Assembly: GCA_903813345.2 (NCBI GenBank)
Contig: CAIIXF020000006.1
Location: 15,506,348-15,570,347 of the forward strand
Source: Owenia fusiformis
Lineage: Eukaryota; Annelida; Polychaeta; Sabellida; Oweniidae
Length of the DNA stretch: 64,000 nucleotides
Reading direction: 5' to 3'
The translations under genes and the position numbers were made by a program. Below the pieces are notes generated by a model. That model was given only the letters and a program-made list of their open reading frames with translations, was not told the DNA's origin and made no database searches. Shown piece by piece: positions 1 to 12,100 of this stretch (position 1 is the first letter of the stretch; each line of letters starts with the position of its first letter).

Positions 1-31
1 TGTGAAAATAGAAAATCATATTTTCAAGTAC

Positions 32-139
32 CTTTATTTCTTTTTTCCTGCGAGTGGTCAGTCTGTAGATGGTCCAGATCTTTGAGAACATAGCTCCATA
101 TGCAAGTGTGAATCCGACAGACAGAACCCATGCTCGAGC
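32..139 (-). CDS. GABBR1: GABBR1 exon 11 (TM3 and intracellular loop 2 start)
   Basis: Encodes residues 544-579, beginning [10 protein letters not shown] and including the class C motif FSKIW and then a basic stretch (TTRRKKEIK) at the start of the second intracellular loop. Acceptor CTA on the plus strand at 140-142 (TAG in sense); donor GTACTTG just left of base 32. Phase 0 join from exon 10. It is the last exon in the window. Confidence 0.92.
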
Positions 140-3100
140 CTAAAAATAAAAACAGGTGACTTTGAGAAAAATATTTAAAATAAACGATCACGCAATGGGC
201 ATTGTAATGACCTTAAGTATGCAGTACTTTAACATGTAAAAATTGCCTTACTTAGATTTCTGATATCAAAACATGTTAGTAAATAATTATGAAGAAAAAT
301 CTGATATTAATTTGAAGTATATTCAAAGATTTGAAACAACAATATTTACACATAAATCAATGGGATAGGTGTGAAAAACATACAAGGGAAAAGTAGTGAA
401 CTGCCATTTACATGTACAGGTATATGAGTCCTGGCTCCCATTGTACTATATACCTATATATATACATGGATGTTAGCAACTCATCTGTGGAAATATGTAG
501 AATATATAGGAGATAAGACCCCAGTGTACAATCATAGATTACCTGGCAGAGAAGATCAAATTTGTCTTCACTGACATATCTGCCATCTAGACCAACCAGG
601 AACACACAGAGAAAGCATATCATACAGCCAATGACTGCAATGTTGTTGATTATAGGGTGTGACAGCTGGATATATCTGAAAGCATATCATACAGCCAATA
701 AGTGCAATGTTGTTGATTATAGGGTGTGACAGCTGGATATATCTGAAAGCATATCATACAGCCAATAAGTGCAATGTTGTTGATTATAGGGTGTGACAGC
801 TGGATATATCTGAAAGCATATCATACAGCCAATAACCGCAATGTTGTTGATTATAGGGTGTGACAGCTGGATATATCTGAAAGCATATCATACAGCCAAT
901 AAGTGCAATGTTGTTGATTATAGGGTGTGACAGCTGGATATATCTGAAAGCATATCATACAGCCAATAACTGCAATGTTGTTGATTATAGGGTGTGACAG
1001 CTGGATATATCTGAAAGCATATCATACAGCCAATAAGTGCAATGTTGTTGATTATAGGGTGTGACAGCTGGATATATCTGAAAGCATATCATACAGCCAA
1101 TAACTGCAATGTTGTTGATTATAGGGTGTGACAGCTGGATATATCTGAAAATATAATGCATTTCATTTATTTGGTTTCACGAATGCAAGTTTGTGAATGC
1201 ATTCTACAATTTCCAATTGCAATTGTATAGCATATGGCATAACATTGTAGAGCATACATGTAGAGTATAGATGCTGTGTATCATTTTCAATTAGCAGAAA
1301 CAAAAGTGAATGACAATAACATTTGCAAATAAGACACACTTGTCATCATGAACTTGGAGTAATTGAAATGAATAAACATTAAAACCTGTCTAAGGGAACA
1401 ACCTTTGGTTCCATTTAGACAGGTTCCTTTCCTCTTGGGAGGTGTTCCACTAACAGAGGTTCATTGGTTTTAGGACTCTGAAGTATTCCACTTACAGAGC
1501 TGTTCTACTCCTAGATGTGTTCTACTTTACAGATTTCACTATACTTTTCATGTAGTCCATTCATACCTTGAATGTCTATGCATAGTGTTAAACACCAGGC
1601 AAGCCAAACCAGCAATAATCCCTACGGCTGCGAGGATGCACATGGCAAAGAACAGGACCTGTGAGACTGTACGCAACTGTTTAACTACCTCTGTGCGATC
1701 ACTCGGAGGACGACCACCTATCCACTTTTCGGTATTCTTCCAAGTAAGGTTGTCAGTCTTCTCATGATAGAAACCAACTTTATAGTATTTGCCATCTGTA
1801 ATGAAATGTCTTAATTTTTAAGTCTCTTCCCCAAGGGGCAAAGTGGAACATGCATCTCTTTGTGTTTTGGTATCTTAATAAAAATTGAATGTTACATGGA
1901 GTCAGCATCTTTCCCTGCAATTGCACTGTGTCAGCATTTTGCCCCACTCTTACACTAAATAGAATCTATATTACACTGAATCAACATCTTACCCCACATT
2001 TGCTCTATCTGTGTCCATGCAATCCTGTCCCCCTTAGAGGAGAATGCTACAGGACCAGAGACTCCTAGGAACTTTGTGTCATTTAAGGCAACGTAAATCT
2101 CATCCTTGATCTCTGTGTTATTATAGGTAAAGTCTTCCAAAAGCATGTTCTTCTTGGCCAACCTGTTAAAAATACATTTAAAAGAAAAACTTTATTACAT
2201 GTAAGTCCTTTATTCATGCATTTTTGCGATGAAGTAAGATGATTTGATAATTAGTCCTCAAAGATTTTCACAGTATAGTGATTCATAAGAGTTCTGTTTG
2301 ATTTGTACACTTAATTCTATCATCAACATACATTGTATTTACGCTGTTACAAGTACATGGATGCAGTGAGGCATGGAGCTCAATAATAGGTAAATCAGAT
2401 TTCTTCCAGGGATTTCTTATTTACTTTTTATCTAATTTGTAATAATGAAAAGAAAGATTAATATATCGATTATGGAGCCTTATAATCTGTCACTTTGTTT
2501 AATGAAATGCCATACAAATCCTTCAGTTTTGACACTAATACTTATAATATTGGATGACAGCTTGTCATTTCTTATTTTATAGAGCATTTCCAGAGCAGCG
2601 TAGCATTTCCTTTGAATATGATAAGACAGATTAACTGACTATATGGTCATTCTCTGAGAGGTCAACCAGAAGTGATGATGTCACCAAATAATTTTAAAAA
2701 GAATCCAAAATAACTAGTTTTCCTATTTTCTGGTAGGATCATGCTTTACAGCAGGAGTTTTGAGTTAAAGGTTCTCCAAGCAGCCATGTTCTATGTACTG
2801 TACTCCTTTTTCCTCTCTGCAGACCCCAAATAAATTCATTCAGTGGAAAATGATGAAATTCTTTCAAAATTAAGAATTTAATCCTTTTCTTTACAATATT
2901 TCTTCCAAACTTTAACAAATGCATTTCTTAACGAGATTTTTAAATTTGATATGACATCATTCAGTCTGAGGAACCAATGCTAAAGAACAAGCTTCAAATC
3001 CCCAGTAATCAAGAATCTGCAGAGGCAAAGAAGGAGACATGATGATCAAACTGGAGGAAATGCTTGCAGATTGCTGTTGAAAGACTCACCTGTTCATAGT

Positions 3101-6100
3101 TTTATTGAGAGCATGTGCTATTGCCCAAACAGCGTCATATGCCAGTGGAGCCTCTGGGTAACCCGTAAGAATCTCTGGCTGGGTATTGTTATACTTCTCT
3201 CTCAGCTTAACCTTCAATTTCTCATCAAACTGCATCGAAGTCTAGAAATTATTAAAAACTATCATGTACTATGTAATAAAAGAAAACAAAACAGAATAGA
3301 AAACATTAAATTCTGTATTATACTCATAAGTTATCCCTGAAAATTTGAAGGTGATACATGTATCGGTTTTTGAGAAAACTGTCAGACGTATGTATGGACA
3401 GACAGACGGACATGCCTAGGCCGACAATATGGCCCCAAACTATGTGGTGGGGACATAAAAACAGTTTCATATGCCTCTGCTTGCATATACTGTACACGTA
3501 CAGTAGAACCTGTATATCCAAAATAAATGTCACGATATTGGATATAGTTTTTTGGTTTTTAAAAAAGTGAAAATATTCAATTTAGTGTAAGACAAAGATA
3601 GTACAAGATATAAACAATTCATCTGAGTAAAAAAGTAGCACAAAATAAAAAAACCAAAGTCGCTACCCTATATTGTGAAACTGATGATATCCAAACACCT
3701 GGCTAATCTGAACACCTTCCAATCTGAAAGGTTTATTCTGTTCCATTTTGCATCCCTTTCATCCTTCCCACGTTAAAAACACCTTATAATCGGAACAGTG
3801 AACACTCATATTTGGAAAATCGACCTGGCAAATCTGAACACTTTTATCAGAAATCAAAAACAAATATTCAGTCAATGTTATTTTTATTATTTATTTCTAA
3901 TACCTTTTTTCAAAGAACCAATATTGTCCTAATTAACTTATCAAGTCTCAGTGACATCCTAATTGTGGAAAACAGCAGGATGTTTTAGAAAGGTGTGAAT
4001 ACATACAGTAAGTTAATTGGTTTATCCCATAAGAAAACAACTGATTGTTTAAGATTTGGATTAAAAAAAGTTGTAAATCCAGGAGATAATTGGTTTATCC
4101 TTATTGGAAATTAACTGGATGTTTTAGATTTGGATTAAAAAAAGGTGTGAATCCAGGAGAAACAGTAATTGGTTTATCCTTATTGAAAATTAACTGGATG
4201 TTTTAGATTTGGATTAAAAAAAGGTGTGAATCCAGGAGATAATTGGTTTATCCTTATTGGAGATTAACTGGATGTTTTTTGATTTGGATTAAGAAAAAAG
4301 GTGTGAATCCAGGAGATACAGTAATTGGTTTATCCTTATTGGAAATTAACTGGATGTTTTAGATTTGGATTAAAAAAAGGTGTGAATCCAGGAGAAAATT
4401 GGTTTATCCTTATTGGAGATTAACTGGATATTTTTGGGATTTGGATTATGAACAGGTGTTAATTGTTTTATATCCCATGGGTCTGTTATGATATGAAATA
4501 TTCAATCATTAAATATTTTGTATTCACAAAGACAAGACACGTTTGTAGACAAGATCATATCCAGAGAAAGACAAAAAATCAACTTAGTATCATTCCATCA
4601 CTAAAATGCCTCCTAAAAAGGCTTACAAAGTATTGAGTTTAGCAGATCATAACAAGATTCCTCAACAGTCAGCAAGTGGGAAATCTCAGCGTAGACTAGC
4701 CACAGACTTTGGTGTGTCACTTGGTACGATAAACAATACTACTACCCTGAAACGTAAACAGGAGATAATGGATGCAACGGCAGGAAATGTGGACCAAGAA
4801 AGGAAACGCATCAAGATTGGAGGAAATGAAGAATATTTCAACATGGAGGATAACAAGGGGACCATGGAGGATACACACCAAGGAACCACAAATGACAGTT
4901 GCGAGAGGGATCTTACACCAAATGATAATACAGCTCCAAATGAAACAGAGGACACTGAGACTGAACCAAAAGAGGATGCATCAGTTCCACGCAAGGAGTA
5001 CAAGACATCGGAAATCATCAATGCCCTTGATGTTTTGAAGGAGTATACATGGACAAAGTCATCATTGGGAATAAACATTTATGAACAATTCTTATTGATT
5101 GAAGAGGACATCCTCTCAGCTATTGTCAGTGCTAAAATTGCTAAATTGAAGACACAAACAACAATGGAGGACTTTTTCAAGCAAAAGTAAAGCAGAGCTG
5201 TATACATTACCATAATATTGGATTATTATAAATCACTTGATTAGCATAAGACTTCAACTATAGACTATCATACACCTTACATGTACTTATAAAGTATATT
5301 ACAAAGTTTTTGCCAAAATATAACAGTTATTTTTAATTTAAATAATGATAAAATTTCCATGTGCTATTGTTTGAAATGTAAATAAAACATATTGCCTGTA
5401 CATGTATAAAGGCCATAAGCCTACTGTAGAATAAACTCATCAACAAGGCATTGATTGTGCATGTATTATTTTCTGACATAACTGTAGTTTTAGATCAGGT
5501 ACATTCAATAGAAAGCCTATGAACATTGAAAATCTCCCCCCCCCCGACCAACAAAAAAACATCTGCCAATACAAACACTTTTAGCCAGTCCTAGCACCTT
5601 CTGATTAGACAGGTTTTACCCAAAAGACAATGTTAAGATGGAGGGTTTCGCTATTTCCTATCAAATTCAATAGTGGATTGACTTGTTTTGTATTCAATAT
5701 TAGGAAAACTCATTTACTACATGTACCCTTTTAGGGCAAGAAAGAATAATAGACTAGATGTGAGTAGAAATAATCTGGATTTACATCATTAAAAATCTAG
5801 TTGAAAGCCAATGGTCAAACTGATGTCATATTTGGAATCTACATGTAAAATTACATCTAAAAATATGGTTTTGAAAAGAGTTCATCAACTGTGAAATTCA
5901 TTTTCTTTGAAAATTGTGACTTCTAGGTCGGGGAGATTCCCCGTAGACCCCATGTTGTAAAATCAAAAAAAGTAAAATATCTTCAATTGTTATGGGCTGA
6001 AAATATATACATGTATTTTCTTTTACTGGACATAATTATTTGAATAATTATTAGACACATACATGTAAGGATTAACTATCAGATATGGCATTAGGGCAAT

Positions 6101-9100
6101 GTGAAACTGAACCACTAAGACTGATGAATATTCAAGTTTAATGGAACTTTGTAATACCCTGCAATGTTATTTCCCCGAATTAGCCACCTGGTGGCGAAAC
6201 TGGTAACTACCTACTTGCATCTGAGTAATTTGATAGAATCGGAGAATGTCTCAGAATTGAATTAATACTGAGCTGAGCAATGACCAGATCTGATTGACTT
6301 GTCAAGATCAGAGGTTAATTGGTAACTTGAAGGGTGGGAGATAAATCAATAGCTCATTGCAGAGAATACAAGTTCACAAAAAAGGCATAGCCAGTATCTA
6401 AAATAAGGCGAGGCAAAATAAAATTAGTGAGGCAAAGCTAAGATAAAGGGGATATCATTGTTTTCATTTTTACAAATATTTTTCTTTAAAAATGTTGGCA
6501 TTTGGTTACACCCCTGTAGAAAATAACCTACCATCCCAGATTAGGAGAGGCAAATTTAATTTGGTGAGGCAAATCTGAATTTGGAATACAATAATATCAT
6601 CGGACTTCACTTTGAAGTTTTGATTCAATGTCTGAATATAGATATTTCTGTAAAAATCTTACGACACTGAAAGAAATAACCTACCATTCCAGATTCAGTT
6701 TTTAAAGGGAATATAGTTCAATTATACACCTTCATTTTTACAGTGTCTGATAAATATTTATCTTTAAAAATGTTGGCATTTGGTTACACCCCTGTAGAAA
6801 ATAACCTACCATCCCAGATTAGAAAAGGCAAATTTAAATTGGGGATGCAAATCTGAATTTGGAATACAATAATATCATCGGACTTCACTTTGAAGTTTTG
6901 ATTCAACGTCTGAATATAGATATTTCTGTAAAAATCTTAAGACACTGAAGGAAATAACCTACCATCCCAGATTCAGTTTTCACATCATCTTGATTATACA
7001 TCATCATTTCTGTTGTAAAATGTCCCTGGAGAACTTCTTTCATCTGCTCTACTGTACAGTCCACCTTGTCATCCTCATCCCTTTTCTCATACCAGTTATC
7101 AGGGTACCAACCAACAATCCACCAAACATATTTCCTACCATATAAGCCCTCTTTATAGGCCTGAAAGAAGATGAAATAAAAGTCAATGAGTTAAGGATTA
7201 TATGATGTATCATAGCTCATGGGAGATAATGATGATGCTATGCTTCCTCAACAATAGGGGGGGGGGGGGGTAATGTTGGTAACCCTGGAGTATTTTGTCT
7301 CTGAATCATTAGTTGGATAAACCATTGGTCAGTTTGATCACAATGTTCAGTGATAAAGAAGTAATAAATGTTTATGAGGGTGCAGGATGGGTGAAAGGTA
7401 TTAACTGTTATAAGGATGGCGTGTCATTATGATTCCCTATTGGGATTACTGTGTTGTTTGTCACATTACAGAAAGTACAAAGGAGAGAAAGTGAATTGAT
7501 TAGGAAGTATTTTTTCCATTCTATCAGGAATCCTCTTCACATTTTTCTTACTTTTATCTGATATACATAGATGTATAGATATCTAATGGATAAAATAATT
7601 TGCCAATAGACAAGTTTAACATTTTGTCCAAAATGGTGTGAATATTGCACATTCCTTACCCATCCTATACATCTAAATGTACTTAAACGATCTCCTTAAT
7701 TCACTTGGGCTCAGGTGTCAGTGTTAATATTTCAGCAATAATATTAGACTAATGAATGCCATCATGACTTAGATAGAAAGAGTACTTGGCATTTCTGCCA
7801 AGGCCAGGAAATCCAAAGAATAATGTGCTAATTGTAAAATCACATGAGAATTTTTAGGAAACATTTGCTTATTAAATATTGAAACAATATTGAAATGCCT
7901 GAGGGTGTCAAACAAATTGTTCTTTTCTTTTTACAAATCATAACAAATCTTCGAAATATTTAAAGATTATAGGTCTTCATGGATAGATTTAATCTAGCTT
8001 AGTTCAATGTATAACTTGTGTGAACTAAGCCTAAACCTAAATAGAGCTTGTTTATAATTTTGAAAATACTCTTCTTATCTGAGACCAATTTGGTGGTTCA
8101 TTTAAAACTAAGAGAACACAAGACTAAAAATTTGACCATTTGGCACTAAATGAACACAAAGGTTTAATGCAAAATGAACACAGAGTAGGGGTAAGTACAA
8201 AGAAGGCATCTAATTGGTCTTTATGATGAAAGACACTCTTTATGTAAGTGATAGTAAAGGAAATCTAATTGGAGTCTATCTAAATTGAGTGCTGTCAACT
8301 AAGATCTCTACTTGAGGAGGCGCCTCAATCCAATTAACGAACCTCTCTTCAGAGACATCGTATGTTAATTGACATTTGTAGTGACATGGGATTTCCTATT
8401 AACACTATTGTAACCTTATTCCAGAAAAAATCAAGGATATGCATTCAAAGAATCTCATTTCGGTTCATTTGGGAAATCATTATATACAGATAAAAAATGT
8501 AAACATTTCATTCTCAAATCTTGATTTAAAACAATGGAACATGTTGAAATGTTATTAGGTACAATTTAATTTTCTAATTTGATTATTATCCTAAATATTC
8601 TTATAGACAATGATTCCAGCTAGAATGTCCCTAAAAGACAAAAAATAGTACCATGGGTACTGGGCTCACATGGTGTTGCTCAAAAGTGAATGATGGCTAA
8701 AATGACAACAAATAAAAAAACGGATATAATTTTTTGCCGATTTTTTGTAACAAAATTATTTCATACAACTACTCTTTACAAAGACATGGCGTTTTACAAT
8801 GCAGGACACCTGAAATTATTTGTAAAGCTATGAAATGGGCCAAAAGTGAATTTCGCAAGACAAAAATGGTGACGATTTTGAAAATAGGCGAGCTTTTGAA
8901 CCAGGAGTCATAGGGGAGTTTTTTGTATTGATGTTGAACAAAAATAACTAAAAACTGGAATCCTATCGACAGAGGTTTTAAGGCAAATGGTCCAAGAAAG
9001 GATTTCGCGAGACAGATGGACAAATCAATGTTAACTAAAATGACAACAAATAAAAAAAATATATATAATTTTTTACCGATTTTTTGTAACAAAATTATTT

Positions 9101-12100
9101 CATACAACTACTCTTTACAGTGACATGACTTTTTACAATGCAGGACACCTGAAATTCTTTATAAAGCTAGGATATGTGCCAAAAGTGAATTTCGCGAGAC
9201 AAAAAATGGCGACCATTTTGAAAATTGGCGAGCTTTTGAACCAGGAGTCATAGGGGAGTTTTCTGTATTGATGTTGAACAAAGATTACTTAAAACAGGAA
9301 TCCTATCGACAGAGGTTTTAAAACGTGCCACTATTGGTTGTCCAAAAGTGGATTTCGCAAGACAGATGGAAAAATCAATGTTAACTAAAATGGCTGAAAA
9401 TAAAAAAAAAACGGAGGTTTTAAGGCAAATGGTCCAAAAAAGGATTTCGTGAGACAGATGGACAAATCAATGTTAACTAAAATGACAACAAATAAAAAAA
9501 ACGGATATAATTTTTTACCGATTTTTTGTAACAAAATTATTTCATACAACTACTCTTCACATTGACATGGATTTTAACAATGCAGGACACCTGAAATTAT
9601 TTGTAAAGCTAGGAAATGGGTCAAAAATGAATTTCACGAGACAAAAATGGCGGCCATCTTGAAAATAGGCAAGCTTTTGAACCAGGAGTCATAGGGGAGT
9701 TTTTTGTATTGATGTTGAATAAAATAACTTAAAACGGGAATCCTATCGACAGAGGTTTTAAAACGTGCCACTATTGTTGACGGACGGACGGACACACGCA
9801 CAGACGGACATCTTGTAATATATAGATACACTGTCCCACATGTTTTGTTAAAGAGCAACTGAAGCATACAATCTTTCCACAAAGATAAATTCAGACCAAC
9901 ATTTGGATATCAGACGGACAAGTGAGTGATTGCAAAAGCTCACCATGTGAGCTAATAATAAAAACAGAAGATCTGCCGACTAATAAAACTTACCCTTTGT
10001 TTATCAATTATAAAGGGAACATAAATACCTGACAGAAGACTCGCCTTGCCATATACTCGTAAAATAGTCCAACAATAATTCTTGCATCCTGCCTCTGAAA
10101 GTCATAAACATACATTATTAAATAAGCCCTGATGCATTATGAACTGAACTATAAAAGCTTAAGCTAGTTTAGCTGTGCTGTAGTTGCAACTTGCTATCCA
10201 GGGATTCATTTTTGGTAAAATCATAACTTATGATTCTGAGAAAACAATCGTCTACTTTTTGTTGAACAATGACTTGCGACCAAATATTAAGTTACAACGG
10301 CTCCAAAAATGTTCCCTGGGTCATACTATACCCAGAGGAAGTGTAAGTTTTGTGACTGAAATCCCCTACAAAACTTCCATGCTCATCACCCTAATTGCCT
10401 GATTTTGAGAGAATATGTTTTGAAAAGCAATAAAAAGTCAGAGAAGATGGTGTCAAATTACTATAGAAGTTGACTTTGAACTATGAAGTGCAGACAGACA
10501 TGACTTCAAAATCACTAAAAAGTTGAGTGGCATTTTACAATCCTCAAAGCTTAAGATCTTAATGACCTAAAGATGTATGTTTCATTGATTTTTAGGGGAG
10601 CTTGAATGTGAAATGAAGGTATGCTACATATAAGCAGAAAATGAACTGCAGTGACTTTCTAACTCTGTATTCTGATTGGATATTAAGCTTCATCAAAGAA
10701 TCATTTCTGATTTGAAGAGTAAAGATAAAGTGGAACTCTTGTGAAGAGGAAAATAACAGCAGAGGTTTGCTTATTTCGTCCATTTCCAAAATATCCACTA
10801 CTCCTTTGTAAATGAAAACAAGACATTGCAAAATGTCACCACCTAACATTTGTTACAGATGCGACTGCTGAATGCCGACCGCAGAATGCCAAACACCGCT
10901 CATAAAAAGTTGGAGAATATAACAATATGTCATCACTTGTAAAATACCTGCCATTATTAATCACTGATTCAGAGGACAATGAAATCAACCTATGTGTATA
11001 AAGGATTATGAGAAATGTTATAGACCCGCAATAAAATGGCAATATATACATTAAGTATATCAGTTTGAAACAAGATGAGTACAATATCTATATATCTCCA
11101 CCATGAGAAATTGAGATCTCATGCAGGGGAAAAGTTACATTACATGTGATTGAATGGTTATGGAAATGATACCAATTAGCAATTATAAAACTAATGCACT
11201 TTTTATAAATTGCATGCTGTAAATACAGATATCATTGCATTATTTCATGGGCTTTCAAGAGACGAGTAAATCAGTAAAATATTCCATCAGTAAATAGTGG
11301 AGAAATCAATTAAGAGACAAAGCCATCCCCCTATGATATCCAATGAAATCACAAAGCCATCCCCCTATGATATCTAATGAAATCACAAAGCCATCCCCCT
11401 ATGATATCCAATGAAATCACAAAGCCATCTCCCTATGATATCCAATGAAATCACAAAGCCATCCCCCTATGATATCCAATGAAATCACAAAGCCATCCCC
11501 CTATGATATCCAATGAAATCACAAAGCCATCCCCCTATGATATCCAATGAAATCACAAAGCCATCCCCCTATGATATCCAATGAAAACACAATTGGCCAC
11601 ATCTGTAGATCAAAAAGCCTACAAAAAGTAACTTATACACAAATATTCATACCTTTAGATTTTTGACAGGATGAGATGGGTCCATACTGAAGCTTTGCCG
11701 CACTACAATTTCTATCCCATGATCCTTCACTTGTGATTCTAGGTCATTCATTGTCTGTGGAAAGAAAAAAATCTCATAAAGCACACTGATGATTGCGCTT
11801 GAAGACAAATTGGCACACACGAGAGATCGGCACGCCAAGACGTCATGGGTAGGCATTTATAAATGCATAAGACAATTATCATTCTCACCAATTGACCCAT
11901 GCTACATGTAGTCAGTAAGCCACAAGATAAAGCACGAGAAAAAATGGGTATAGGGATTTTTTCAATGATCCTATATATGTATTTCTTATTGAACAACCAA
12001 TCTTCTCTAATTGTTTTTAACTGTTATTTTAGTTATTTTGCAACTGTTCATTTTAGGTCAAAAAGAATGCAATTATAAAATTCCTACTTCAAGATACACA

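Larger units (their letters stand above)
3501..5619 (+). mobile_element. pogo-like (Tc1/mariner superfamily) DNA transposon, internally deleted
   Basis: The left end CAGTAGAACCTGTATAT follows TA at 3499-3500. The decayed right end reads CTGATTAGACAGGTTTTACC near 5600-5620, matching the right end of the intact-ended copy at 23005-24378. Subterminal GAACACC motifs occur near 3700-3850. The element lies antisense to the receptor in intron 6. It carries a 73-82 bp minisatellite (4019-4440) upstream of one ORF (4606-5190), with AATAAA at 5381. The DDE catalytic region of pogo transposase is absent. Confidence 0.8.

Noticed and set aside
611-1148. Possible CRISPR-like array
   Set aside because: Units are contiguous with no unique spacers, and the unit is a piece of an animal exon.
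4686-5078. 130-codon minus-strand open frame
   Set aside because: It is the antisense shadow of the pogo-derived ORF and matches nothing recognisable.
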